Below are positions 26,811-35,062 of a DNA stretch of 64,000 nt, piece by piece. Source of the DNA: Citrobacter freundii (GTDB taxonomy: Bacteria > Bacteroidota > Bacteroidia > Chitinophagales > Chitinophagaceae). Where the stretch lies: NCBI GenBank assembly GCA_003243445.1, contig QFQQ01000007.1, positions 101,425-165,424 on the forward strand, given 5' to 3'. The notes beneath the pieces are model-generated. The model saw only the letters and a program-made list of their open reading frames with translations, was not told the DNA's origin and searched no databases. Numbering within the stretch: the first letter of the stretch is position 1; the number at the start of each line of letters is the position of its first letter. Position numbers and translations under genes: made by a program.

Positions 26811-27977
26811 ATGAAAAATAGGTTTGCTGCTGCTGTGTGTCTGCAACTGCTCATTGCTCAGTTATGTTTTGCGCAGCAGGAGAACACTGCCGGTAGTTTC
26901 CGGCCGGCAGATACGAATCAGCCGGGAAAATCATTTCCACAGGTTGATTCTGCCCGGCGGGTCCGTGCGAGTCTGAACGCGCCGCAGGCGCAGAAAGTGC
27001 AATTGGACATTGGCGGTAAAAAGTATGACATGGTTAAAGACGATAAAGGTGTGTGGACCGGCGAATCGTTGCCCCAGGATGAAGGCTTCCATTATTACCA
27101 GTTGATTGTTGATGGAGTTCCCATACCGGATCCCGGGAGCAGGTATTTTTATGGAGCAGGCAGATGGGGAAGCGGGGTGGAAGTCCCTGCAATTGATCAG
27201 GACTTTTATGCATTGAAAAATGTGCCGCATGGACTGGTCAGCGAAACGCACTATTTTTCGAAACTGACCAATGCATGGAGACGCTGCTTTGTATATACAC
27301 CAGCTGAATATACATCAAACCCTTCAAAACGATATCCCGTCTTATACCTGCAGCATGGAAGTTTTGAAGACGAAACAGGCTGGTCAGTGCAGGGCAAAGC
27401 AAACCTGATCCTGGATAACCTGATCGCAGAAGGGAAAGCTTTGCCCATGATCATTGTGATGGATAACGGCTACGCTTATCGTCCGCAGGATCAGCAAGCT
27501 TCACCAGGTAAAACTCCACCTCCTTCTGTATTTGAAGAAGTGATGACAACCGAGATCATTCCATTGATCGATGCGACATTCCGTACGAAAGCAGACAGGC
27601 AGAACCGTGCGATTGCCGGACTCTCAATGGGTGCCAATCAAACCATGCGGATCATCATGAACAGGCAGGATAAGTTTTCCTATATAGGAGCATTCAGCGG
27701 AACACCGAATTATCCAACATCAACTGAACTGGATCCCGCTGTTTTCCTTGAGGGCAAATTCAAAGATGGCGCAGCAGTCAACAAAAGTCTGAAGTTGATC
27801 TGGCTTGGTCTGGGTACAAAGGAGCCTGATCCATTTCCCGGCTCTGTTGGAGCTTTCCGCGCAATGCTGGATAAACAGGGTATCCGTTATACCTGGTATG
27901 ATTCACCGGGAACGGCACATGAATGGTTGACCTGGAGAAGAAGCTTACGGCAATATGCGGCGTTGCTTTTCAAATAG
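26811..27977 (+). CDS. CE1-type esterase with N-terminal CBM48-like domain (tandem copy)
   Basis: A 388-residue exported paralogue of the preceding gene. Signal peptide ends near LCFAQ. The CBM48-like domain (about 30-120) keeps the GFHYYQLIVDG and DFYALKNVPHG segments shared by all members here. The catalytic part shows YLQHGSFEDE, nucleophile GLSMGA near residue 265 (the final Gly of GLSMGG is Ala here) and catalytic His in TAHEWLTW. Co-transcribed with the previous gene. Different loops around the active site suggest a different ester preference (inference). Confidence 0.86.
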   Translation: MKNRFAAAVCLQLLIAQLCFAQQENTAGSFRPADTNQPGKSFPQVDSARRVRASLNAPQAQKVQLDIGGKKYDMVKDDKGVWTGESLPQDEGFHYYQLIVDGVPIPDPGSRYFYGAGRWGSGVEVPAIDQDFYALKNVPHGLVSETHYFSKLTNAWRRCFVYTPAEYTSNPSKRYPVLYLQHGSFEDETGWSVQGKANLILDNLIAEGKALPMIIVMDNGYAYRPQDQQASPGKTPPPSVFEEVMTTEIIPLIDATFRTKADRQNRAIAGLSMGANQTMRIIMNRQDKFSYIGAFSGTPNYPTSTELDPAVFLEGKFKDGAAVNKSLKLIWLGLGTKEPDPFPGSVGAFRAMLDKQGIRYTWYDSPGTAHEWLTWRRSLRQYAALLFK

Positions 27978-28073
27978 GCTGTGAATACTTATGATTTATT
28001 TTCAATGTCGTTTAAACTTCACTACAGGCTGATGTAGTTTTTATGATTAAAAAGCGCGATTGCTGTTTTACGA

Positions 28074-28142
28074 CTTTCTTACCGTCCTTGGCGACTTACC
28101 GGTTTAATTTTTACCGGTAAGGCGGCAAGGACTGTAAGAAAG
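28074..28142. repeat. Hairpin with ACCGGT core (family copy B)
   Basis: A long imperfect stem around a T-rich loop bounded by ACCGGT. It has the same core as copies at 15810 and 31885. It lies between two convergent genes, so it may help end transcription in both directions. Confidence 0.7.
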
Positions 28143-28205
28143 CCTGTGGAAAGCGAGCTTGTCTTTAGTTGATGAATAAAAAAGTCATCGATGACGAAGC
28201 TTAAC

Positions 28206-28254
28206 TAACCCAACTTGATAGTTATTACCCTACAGTCGTTCGATGGCCGATGAC
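28206..28254. repeat. Dispersed 49-bp repeat, copy 1
   Basis: This stretch (TAACCCAACTTG... to ...GGCCGATGAC) recurs at 31393-31441 with three differences. A looser relative containing CGTTCGATGCCCGATGA lies at 42130-42145. No coding potential was seen. Confidence 0.65.
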
Positions 28255-28310
28255 CGATAGCTGATGGCTGACTTAACGCCATAGAAGGGGCATAACCCGG
28301 TAATAGAGCG

Positions 28311-28370
28311 ATGAGATGGTCGATAAGATGAAGGACCTTCAGCCAAAAAGGGAGGAATCGGCCATCAGCC
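28311..28370 (-). repeat. Uninterrupted homologue of the foldback-element insertion site
   Basis: Read on the reverse strand, this segment matches the sequence that flanks the 31476-31762 element: CCTCCCTTTTTGGCTGAAGG-type core, then TCCTTCATCTT and CGACCAT. It has a single copy of the CTTTTGGCT target with one extra T. It therefore serves as an empty-site reference. No gene was found in 27978-28387. Confidence 0.7.
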
Positions 28371-28387
28371 ATCGGTCAACGGCTATC

Positions 28388-29995
28388 TTACAATGTATTG
28401 GGTATCGTAGTATCGATCCTGAAGAAATCAAAATCGGCATATCCACCTTTTTCCTTTGTACCATAACTGAACAGGCCAAACCTGTATCCCATAAAATGCG
28501 GCAACGTATAACGCATGTTCAATGTTGATCCGATGCGGTGCCATTGTTTGCCGTCCAGACTATAGTAAAAATATCCTTTATCTGCCTTGTCCCTGAAATC
28601 GCATACAGCTTTCAGATAGATCATAGCCTGCGTTACTGGGATTGTTTCCACTTCAATGGGTTTACCGGAATCTGCATTCGTCATTACGATGGATCTTTTG
28701 TCGCCCACTGTTTTTATACCAACCCATCCGTATTGTTTTTGCAGCAGGATCATTCCGGCAATATCACCATCCTTCATACCTGTTGCATCGATGGCTGTAA
28801 CAGCGGTGCACCATGGACCAACTGTTCGCTGAGTGAGCGTATTCCGTGCTTGTAATACCGAACTGTCTGTTCTGCTGTTGATGATGCGAAAATAACCGGG
28901 TCGTTGTTGCAAAGACCAATGTGCGTTATCAGGGTTGTGGTTCCATTGCCATACGAGTGGTAATGAGCGTTCCCCTTTTTTCCGGGAGAATTCATCGCTG
29001 CAGACGATGCCGGGGATCAGGCCGCGGCTTGCGGGAAGACCGGTCAGCTGATCGGGAACTTTGCCATTGCCGGCAGGTTCGGGCCATCCGTCTTTCCAGG
29101 TAACGGGAACCAGATAAGGAATACGGCCTACAGCGCCATGGTCCTGGAAGAGATATGCATACCATGTTCCGGCAGGAGTACTGATCAGCCCGCCCTGTGC
29201 GACACCCTTATCCTGCAACATGACCTTACCTTCATAAGGTCCGGCGATAGCGGTCGCTCGATGTACGAGTACGGTACGCATGCCTCCGCGAGGCCAGACG
29301 ATATTGAAGAGATAATAATAACCGTTTACTTTGAACAACTGCGATCCTTCTGCGGGCAGGCCGATATCGTTCCCTGCGGGAAGACTTGCGTTCTCAATGA
29401 TCACTTTCGCTTCCGTTCCGGGTTTGATACCGGAAAGATCATCACTGAGTTCATTCAGTATGATCTTGCCGCTGCCATTTACCAGGTAGATCTTTCCATC
29501 ATCGTCAAAGAATAATGAATGATCATGCAATGAGGGTCTAAAGGATACAGCGGTCCATGGACCTTTTTCAATGTTAGTAGTTGTGTAGATATAAGTCTTT
29601 CCGGTTGTTTGCGCAAATGTTGTTACGTAATAGCGGCCATTATGATAACGAAGAGAACTTGCCCATGACCCCTGGCCATAAGCATTTTTTCCATTTTCCA
29701 GATTCAATGCATCAACGCTGTCAAGCTTATCATACGCATAGCTGACGAGCTTCCAGTTCACGAAGTCTGTTGATTTCATGATCGGCACCCCGGGGCTCAT
29801 ATGCATCGTTGTGCTGCTCATGTAATACGTATTACCGACCCGGATGATCGACTGATCAGGAACATCGGCGAAGATGATGGGATTTTGTGCGGATTGAGCA
29901 AAAACACCGTGAGTGATACTCAACATTGAGAGAGAGATCACACAAAGACGAACGGCGATCCATTTTAATTTCTGGCAAGTGTGTATAAAAGTCAT
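28388..29995 (-). CDS. GH43 beta-xylosidase/arabinofuranosidase with C-terminal beta-sandwich
   Basis: A 535-residue exported GH43 enzyme (subfamily 12-like by eye). The signal peptide ends near GVFAQ. The catalytic Asp is in FADVPDQSIIR near residue 45. STTMHMSPGVPI is typical of this subgroup. The second Asp lies in HDHSLFFDDDG and the acid Glu in LPAEGSQLFKVNGYYYLF, named by its Ala-Glu-Gly near residue 217. The C-terminal 200 residues form the concanavalin-like X19 domain that often completes the active site. It probably removes arabinose or terminal xylose from arabinoxylan. It is a single-gene unit converging on the forward esterases. Confidence 0.88.
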   Translation of the reverse strand: MTFIHTCQKLKWIAVRLCVISLSMLSITHGVFAQSAQNPIIFADVPDQSIIRVGNTYYMSSTTMHMSPGVPIMKSTDFVNWKLVSYAYDKLDSVDALNLENGKNAYGQGSWASSLRYHNGRYYVTTFAQTTGKTYIYTTTNIEKGPWTAVSFRPSLHDHSLFFDDDGKIYLVNGSGKIILNELSDDLSGIKPGTEAKVIIENASLPAGNDIGLPAEGSQLFKVNGYYYLFNIVWPRGGMRTVLVHRATAIAGPYEGKVMLQDKGVAQGGLISTPAGTWYAYLFQDHGAVGRIPYLVPVTWKDGWPEPAGNGKVPDQLTGLPASRGLIPGIVCSDEFSRKKGERSLPLVWQWNHNPDNAHWSLQQRPGYFRIINSRTDSSVLQARNTLTQRTVGPWCTAVTAIDATGMKDGDIAGMILLQKQYGWVGIKTVGDKRSIVMTNADSGKPIEVETIPVTQAMIYLKAVCDFRDKADKGYFYYSLDGKQWHRIGSTLNMRYTLPHFMGYRFGLFSYGTKEKGGYADFDFFRIDTTIPNTL

Positions 29996-30016
29996 ATCGA
30001 CAATTTACACATTTAA

Positions 30017-30141
30017 AATGAAACGGCGGACGGCAGATCAAAGTTTGCCGGAGGACCATCCATCCATCCGATGTTATTGATCTTTTATCCGAAATGAAAT
30101 AAGAGATCCTCAGCAAGAGCTGCCTGCGGTCCGCCGTCTTC
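30017..30141. repeat. Inverted repeat with CGGCGGAC arms
   Basis: An arm near 30017-30033 containing ACGGCGGAC is repeated inverted near 30124-30141 (GTCCGCCGT), with two mismatches. It fills the 166-nt gap between the GH43 gene start and the SDR gene end, so it may end SDR transcription. Confidence 0.5.
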
Positions 30142-30161
30142 AAAACAATAGCTGCTATGTT

Positions 30162-31169
30162 TCAGGGTTGTCCATGTCCTCCTGATGAGCCATAGACCTG
30201 GCCTGTAGCGAAGCTGGCATCAGACGCTGCAAGCTGTACATAGATCGATGCAAGTTCCACTGGTTGTCCGGGTCTTTGCATCGGCGTATCTCCGCCGAAG
30301 TTCTTCAATTTCTCCATTGTTGCGCCACCGCTGACTTGTAACGGCGTCCAGATCGGCCCGGGAGCCACGCCGTTCACCCGAATACCTTTAGGGCCTAACT
30401 GCTTTGCAAGCGATTTGACAAAATTTGCACCAGCGGCTTTTGTTTGTGCATAATCAAACAATTCTGCTGATGGATCATAAGCCTGCACAGACGTCGTAAC
30501 GATAATGGCCGAGCCGGGTTTGAGATGTGGCACCGCAGCTTTAGTAGTCCAGAATGGTGCGTACACATTTGTTTTCATGGTCGCATCAAAATCTTCGCTC
30601 GATATTTCCAGTATGGAAGGCCGTGTCTGCTGACGTGCCGCGTTATTGACCAGTATATCCAAACCGCCTAATTGTTTAACGGCTTCTTCTATCAGGTGCT
30701 GGCAGAAACTCTCTTCGCGCAGATCACCCGGAATGGCTACTGCTTTTCGTCCGGCTGCTTTGATCAGTGCGATCACTTCTTTTGCGTCTGCATCTTCAGC
30801 GGGAAGATAGTTGATGGCCACGTCCGCACCTTCTCTTGCAAATGCAATGGCTGCCGCGCGGCCCATGCCTGAATCGCCACCGGTGATCAATGCTTTCCTG
30901 CCGGCAAGGCGACCGGATCCTTTATAGGATTTTTCACCATGATCAGGTTTGGGATCCATCTGGCTTGCCAGACCCGGCCAGGGTTGTGATTGTTCCCTGA
31001 AAGGAGGCTTTGGGTACTTTGTCAATGGGTCTTCAAGTCCCGGAGGCATCTGATCCGTTCCCGTTCCGGTTACTGATCCTGCAAATGCAGGCGCTATGGC
31101 CAGGGTGGCGATGCCTGCGCCAATTCCTGATAGCGCTTTACGTCGTGTAAATAATTTTTTTTCGTCCAT
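30162..31169 (-). CDS. Exported SDR-family oxidoreductase (YdaD/GSP39-like)
   Basis: A 335-residue short-chain dehydrogenase. The N-terminus FTRRKALSGIGAG plus a hydrophobic run looks like a Tat-type signal. A family-typical proline-rich preamble (PPFREQSQPWPG) follows. The dinucleotide site is TGGDSGMGRAAA near residue 95, NNAA lies near 175, and the active site is Ser of TTSVQAY with YAQTK near 240. The closest family I recognise is the glucose-dehydrogenase-like stress proteins of the YdaD type. The substrate is unknown. It stands alone, so there is no strong functional clue from neighbours. Confidence 0.82.
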   Translation of the reverse strand: MDEKKLFTRRKALSGIGAGIATLAIAPAFAGSVTGTGTDQMPPGLEDPLTKYPKPPFREQSQPWPGLASQMDPKPDHGEKSYKGSGRLAGRKALITGGDSGMGRAAAIAFAREGADVAINYLPAEDADAKEVIALIKAAGRKAVAIPGDLREESFCQHLIEEAVKQLGGLDILVNNAARQQTRPSILEISSEDFDATMKTNVYAPFWTTKAAVPHLKPGSAIIVTTSVQAYDPSAELFDYAQTKAAGANFVKSLAKQLGPKGIRVNGVAPGPIWTPLQVSGGATMEKLKNFGGDTPMQRPGQPVELASIYVQLAASDASFATGQVYGSSGGHGQP

Positions 31170-31392
31170 GATCTGTCATTGAATTGAATGAGAAAAAAAG
31201 GTTATTGTTACCGTGGCAGATTGTTCCACCTGCGGGTATGTTTTTGCAGCACAGTGTGCACCGCTATTGCGTATCTTATTCAACATTGCTGATTGCGCGG
31301 CTATTACCACGGTAATGACAGAAAATGATAAAAAGATCATACCGGTTATTAGGAAGAGGGCTGATATGCTTTATCATTCAATGCCGTTTAGT

Positions 31393-31441
31393 TAACCCAA
31401 CTTGCTAGTTATTACCCTGCAGTCGTCCGATGGCCGATGAC
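31393..31441. repeat. Dispersed 49-bp repeat, copy 2
   Basis: Matches 28206-28254 in the same orientation with three differences. It is preceded by a CAATGCCGTTTAGTTA motif related to the arm of the 13981-14243 element. Confidence 0.65.
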
Positions 31442-31466
31442 TGATGGCTGATTGCCGCTTTCCTCC

Positions 31467-31771
31467 CTTTTGGCTCTAATCGTTACCCAAATTTTCGGAC
31501 TTGCGTAAGGTTCCCTCCTCCGCTTCGCTACGGCGGACACAGCCCGCTGATTCCGCAGATTTTACACTTACTTCTGTTGAAGCGTCCTGAAGGAATTGAA
31601 TATTTCTCTATTTGCTTGCGCAGATACGCAGATGACTCCCATGTATAACAGACCATCTGCGCATCTGCGTGTTTTATCTCTGCGTAAATCTGCGGGCTAT
31701 GTCCGCCGTAGCGAAGCGGAGGAGGGAACCTTACGCCATTCATAGATTTGGGTAACGATTAGCTTTTGGCT
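31467..31771. mobile_element. 287-bp foldback MITE-like element with 9-bp target duplication
   Basis: The element spans 31476-31762. Its ends are perfect 17-bp inverted repeats, CTAATCGTTACCCAAAT at 31476-31492 and its complement at 31746-31762. A second, perfect 37-bp inverted pair lies inside (31503-31539 and 31700-31736), followed by CGCAGAT-rich sequence. The 9-mer CTTTTGGCT occurs directly on both sides (31467-31475 and 31763-31771), as expected for a target-site duplication. A related uninterrupted site exists at 28311-28370. There is no open frame long enough for a transposase, so it would have to be moved by an enzyme encoded elsewhere. Confidence 0.82.
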
Positions 31772-31884
31772 GAAGGTCCTTCATCTTGTCGACCATTTCA
31801 TCGCTGTATTTGCGTTTGGTTAAGCTCCATCATGTATTGACATTTTTACACATTAACTGAAGAAAAGGTTGCCTTCCTTTGACT

Positions 31885-31945
31885 TCCTTACCGTCTTCCC
31901 GTCTTCCCGGTTTAATTTTTACCGGTAAGTTGTGAAGGGCGGGAA
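31885..31945. repeat. Imperfect hairpin with ACCGGT-type core (family copy C)
   Basis: Arms containing TTCCCGTCTTCCCGGT and its imperfect complement surround the same T-rich loop as copies A and B. This copy is more diverged. Confidence 0.55.
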
Positions 31946-31962
31946 GAGCGCACGAACGACGA

Positions 31963-32150
31963 CTTCATACTGGCTACGAAACACAGGTATGGCTTACAGA
32001 AGGTGCGGAAGCAGGCGCAAATGTAACCGGGTGCTATTTCTATCATAGATCACCGCGGGATTATAACCGGAAAGCCGGAGATCTTGCTACACAGGGAAAT
32101 TGCTGCTTTATTGAAGCCCGCTTACTGGTGTCACTATGCCGAACGGCCTT
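31963..32150 (+). pseudogene. Decayed C-terminal fragment of an SDR oxidoreductase
   Basis: Translation from 31963 gives GYETQVWLTEGAEAG and then VTGCYFYHRSPRDYN, which resembles the C-terminal region of retinol-dehydrogenase-like SDRs (conserved TQVWLA and GKYFYH motifs). The frame then shifts: EIAALLK is read in another frame at about 32091, and LTGVTMPNGL in a third at 32121-32150. There is no start or catalytic region, since the fragment begins right after a hairpin repeat. It is therefore a remnant, unlike the intact SDR at 30162. The resemblance was judged by eye only. Confidence 0.5.
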
Positions 32151-32244
32151 ACAGGTATTGCATCCGATAAGACCAGATGCGGTGGCGTTTTTTCAAAATT
32201 TATATTCTCTTTATGTCGTTCTTAATGAACAGCGCAAAAACAGG

Positions 32245-32264
32245 TATCCGGGAAAACCCGGATA
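32245..32264 (+). promoter_or_regulatory. Perfect 8-bp hairpin upstream of the stressosome operon
   Basis: TATCCGGG and CCCGGATA flank an AAAA loop, ending 69 nt before the rsbR start. It has no T run, so it is not a typical terminator. It may be a protein-binding palindrome or an mRNA leader hairpin. Confidence 0.4.
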
Positions 32265-32333
32265 TATCTGGTGAGCCTTCAATACCAGTTAATTCTAATC
32301 CCAAATCAGGTATCTTGTGCCACAATCTTTTTT

Positions 32334-33191
32334 ATGGCATCCAAATCAACTGTATATCAGGCGCTCAATCGTAACCAGAAAAAAATCCAGGAAGACTGGA
32401 TGAATCAGCAACTGAAGGATGAAGGTTTGCGTGAGGATCTGATGTCCAACGAAGAGCTGAGAAAGGAATCAGATGAGTTACTGAAAGCATTCATCGATGC
32501 GATCAAGGGTGACAACCTTGAGAATATCAATGCCAGCGAATATGAAAAAGTAAATGAGATACTTGCAGGCATTTCGATCAGCCGTGCAAGGCAGGGCTTC
32601 TCACCAAGGGAGACCGGTTACTACATCTTCAGCCTGAAGCAGGCGATCATGCAAACGCTGGAAAAAGAATTCACTGATATTAAAAAGCTTTACACCGAAA
32701 CGCTTCGCATCAACAAACTCATCGACAGCCTTGCGACCGTCACATTTGAAACCTTTATCCGTGGAAGGGAGGAAGTGATCATCCGTCAGACAAACGAGAT
32801 CTCCGAGATCTCCACACCGGTGATCCAGGTATGGGATGGCATTCTGGCACTGCCTATCATCGGCACACTGGATAGTTCAAGAACACAGGTAGTGATGGAA
32901 AACCTGCTGATGAAGATCGTGGAAACCGAAAGCACATTGGCAATACTCGATATTTCCGGAGTACCGGCGGTGGATTCACTCGTGGCGCAACACCTGATCA
33001 AAACGGTGAGTGCTACAAGACTGATGGGTGCTGAATGTATTATCAGCGGGATCCGCCCGGAAATTGCGCAGACAATTGTGCACCTGGGAATAGATCTATC
33101 CGGCATTAATACAAAAGCTTCGCTTGCGCATGCGCTGAGGTTCGCATTCCAGATGATGAGACTGGAAGTAAAAAAGAAAACAGAAAAATAA
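32334..33191 (+). CDS. rsbR: RsbR-type stressosome protein (STAS domain)
   Basis: A 285-residue stressosome scaffold and sensor. The start at ATG 32334 is chosen; an upstream in-frame start would add 21 unlikely residues. The N-terminal helical domain (about 1-150, RsbRD-N-like) senses an unknown input. The C-terminal STAS domain (about 163-275) has LDISGVPAVDSLVAQH, where Ser215 takes the place of the kinase target Thr171 of Bacillus RsbRA, and SGIRPEIAQTIVHLGIDL, which is nearly the RsbR signature. In the known system RsbR and RsbS form a large complex that holds RsbT until stress. It is the first gene of a five-gene operon. Confidence 0.88.
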   Translation: MASKSTVYQALNRNQKKIQEDWMNQQLKDEGLREDLMSNEELRKESDELLKAFIDAIKGDNLENINASEYEKVNEILAGISISRARQGFSPRETGYYIFSLKQAIMQTLEKEFTDIKKLYTETLRINKLIDSLATVTFETFIRGREEVIIRQTNEISEISTPVIQVWDGILALPIIGTLDSSRTQVVMENLLMKIVETESTLAILDISGVPAVDSLVAQHLIKTVSATRLMGAECIISGIRPEIAQTIVHLGIDLSGINTKASLAHALRFAFQMMRLEVKKKTEK

Positions 33192-33200
33192 TAACGGGCG

Positions 33201-33635
33201 ATGGAAAAAATTCCCATATTAAAGATGGGTGAGTTCCTCCTGGTTACAGTACAAATTGACCTGTATGACCGGCTGGCGCTTAACCTTGAAGCAGACCTGG
33301 TGAACATGATCAGTAAACATCGCTCTAAAGGTGTGCTGATCGATATTTCCGCGGTGAATATTGTAGATTCTTTCATGGGAAGGATCCTGAGTAATATTGC
33401 GCAGATGTCCAAGATACTGGATGCCCATACCGTGGTAGTAGGGATGCAGCCTGCCGTGGCTATTACGCTGATTGAACTTGGACTACCGATGACCGGCGTA
33501 CAGACAGCGCTGAACGTGGAGAAAGGAATGGGTGTACTAAAACAGCGACTGTATGTGGAGCAGGGCCGCGATGATGATGATGATGCGGATACTGCGGACA
33601 ACGACTCAACCCAAGCCGATGATAGTACTGAATAA
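33201..33635 (+). CDS. rsbS: RsbS-type stressosome protein (single STAS domain)
   Basis: A 144-residue STAS protein of the RsbS type. It begins MEKIPILKMGEFLLV, as in Bacillus RsbS. The phosphorylation serine is kept as Ser57 in VDSFMGR, and GMQPAVAITLIELG is the family signature. It has an added acidic tail (Asp-rich from about residue 123) not present in the Bacillus protein, which is about 120 residues long. RsbS binds RsbT in the stressosome and releases it when phosphorylated. It starts 9 nt after rsbR and overlaps rsbT by 17 nt. Confidence 0.9.
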   Translation: MEKIPILKMGEFLLVTVQIDLYDRLALNLEADLVNMISKHRSKGVLIDISAVNIVDSFMGRILSNIAQMSKILDAHTVVVGMQPAVAITLIELGLPMTGVQTALNVEKGMGVLKQRLYVEQGRDDDDDADTADNDSTQADDSTE

Positions 33636-34032
33636 GGATACCATTTCCATCGAGAGAGAACAGGATGTGGTCTTTTTCAGGAATCGCGTATCCGAATACG
33701 CTGACAAGATCAAGATGGGCCTTGTGAACAAAACAAAATTGCTGACGGCGGCAAGTGAACTGGTCCGTAATATGCTGCGCTATGCGGGTGGAGGAAAAGT
33801 TCTTTGCGAGATCATCAGTCATACAACATTACAGACCGGTGTGCGGCTGACGTTCTCTGATAAAGGACCCGGGATCGATGATATTGACAAAGCGATGAAA
33901 GACGGATTTTCCACCGGTAAAAGTCTTGGACTGGGGCTTCCCGGAGCAAAACGGTTAGTCAATCTGTTCGATATAAAAAGCCAGAAGGGAAAAGGAACAA
34001 CAGTGACAATCACAAAATGGAAAAATGGCTAA
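33619..34032 (+). CDS. rsbT: RsbT-type serine/threonine kinase
   Basis: A 137-residue HATPase-fold kinase. The start is ATG 33619, inside the end of rsbS. Longer upstream frames run through the rsbS acidic tail and are not credible. ATP-site motifs are ELVRNMLRYA (N box), DKGPGIDD (G1) and STGKSLGLGLPGAKRL (G2), all typical of RsbT. In Bacillus RsbT phosphorylates RsbR and RsbS, then activates the phosphatase RsbU. No RsbU gene is present here, so the downstream target must differ or lie elsewhere. It overlaps the next gene by 8 nt. Confidence 0.9.
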   Translation: MIVLNKDTISIEREQDVVFFRNRVSEYADKIKMGLVNKTKLLTAASELVRNMLRYAGGGKVLCEIISHTTLQTGVRLTFSDKGPGIDDIDKAMKDGFSTGKSLGLGLPGAKRLVNLFDIKSQKGKGTTVTITKWKNG

Positions 34033-35062
34033 CACCTTTCACGAGGTTATTTCTTTACCAGACCGTTCGTACCAGGCGATCGCCCGTGCGGAATTAAAGG
34101 CGATAACAGCAAAGGTTGGATTCACTCCACACCGCCTTGCGGAGATCGAGATCATCATTGCCGAGATCACTTCAAACCTGGTGAAACATACGACCAGCGG
34201 CGGACAGATACTTTGCAGGGTCCTGGATGAGCCGGGGCAGGAGGGGATCGAGCTGATCTCGATCGATGATGGGCCGGGCATTGCAGCACTTTCGCACTCG
34301 ATGAAAGATGGGATCTCATCCAAGAAAACCCTGGGCCAGGGACTCGGCGCGATTCAACGGCTATCTGATCTCTTCGATATATATTCCATACAAGGCTGGG
34401 GAACGATCGTATTGTCACGGGTATACCTGAAGAAACCAAAAGTCATCAAACCAGTCGAGAAGCTAATGATGGAAACGCTTCGCGTTGCAAAAACAGGTGA
34501 GAAAAAGTGCGGCGATAACTGGACCCTTTTTTTGAAGGGAAAACTCGCCATGCTGACCATGATCGATGGTTTGGGACATGGAGAAGATGCCGACGCAGCA
34601 GCCACAGCGGCAGTGGAACATTTCCGCAAACAGACGGTTGGTGGTCCCTGTGATCAATTGAGAGATATCAGTACCGTAATCAAAAAGACAAGAGGCGCTG
34701 TAATGACGATCGCGCAGATCGATGTAGCAAATAAACAAATGACCTATTGCAGCGTGGGAAATATTCTGACCAGGCTGGTCAACCAACCGCTGTCGATGGC
34801 TGCCAGAACGTTCAGTTCCTATAATGGGATCGTGGGACATACATTGCCGCGTGTGATGAATAATACCACCATTCCCTGGGACGGTAAACTGGATATGCTG
34901 ATCATGCACAGTGATGGATTGTCAGGTCGCTGGGATCTCGGCAAATATCCAAGGATCCTGCAAAAGCATGGCATGGTCCTGTGTGCAGCTTTATATAAAG
35001 ATCATAATCGCGGAACAGATGACACTACGGTGGCTGCGATCCGTTCCGTAAAAGAGATATAA
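34025..35062 (+). CDS. Fusion of RsbT-like ATPase and RsbX/SpoIIE-like phosphatase domain
   Basis: A 345-residue two-domain protein. Residues about 10-140 are an RsbT-like HATPase domain with EIIIAEITSNLVKH (N box), DDGPGIAA and KTLGQGLGAIQRL (G motifs). Residues about 150-340 are a PP2C/SpoIIE-type phosphatase like RsbX, with TMIDGLGHGEDAD, MHSDGLSGRWD and DDTTVAAIR carrying the metal-binding Asp residues. In Bacillus, RsbX resets the stressosome by dephosphorylating RsbR and RsbS. Here kinase-like and reset-like domains are joined. The start overlaps rsbT and the stop overlaps the next gene (TAATG), implying tight coupling. Confidence 0.87.
   Translation: MANTFHEVISLPDRSYQAIARAELKAITAKVGFTPHRLAEIEIIIAEITSNLVKHTTSGGQILCRVLDEPGQEGIELISIDDGPGIAALSHSMKDGISSKKTLGQGLGAIQRLSDLFDIYSIQGWGTIVLSRVYLKKPKVIKPVEKLMMETLRVAKTGEKKCGDNWTLFLKGKLAMLTMIDGLGHGEDADAAATAAVEHFRKQTVGGPCDQLRDISTVIKKTRGAVMTIAQIDVANKQMTYCSVGNILTRLVNQPLSMAARTFSSYNGIVGHTLPRVMNNTTIPWDGKLDMLIMHSDGLSGRWDLGKYPRILQKHGMVLCAALYKDHNRGTDDTTVAAIRSVKEI

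Noticed and set aside
31476..31762. Full insertion sequence with transposase
   Set aside because: The longest frame inside is about 70 codons and consists of the repeated arms; no transposase motif is present.
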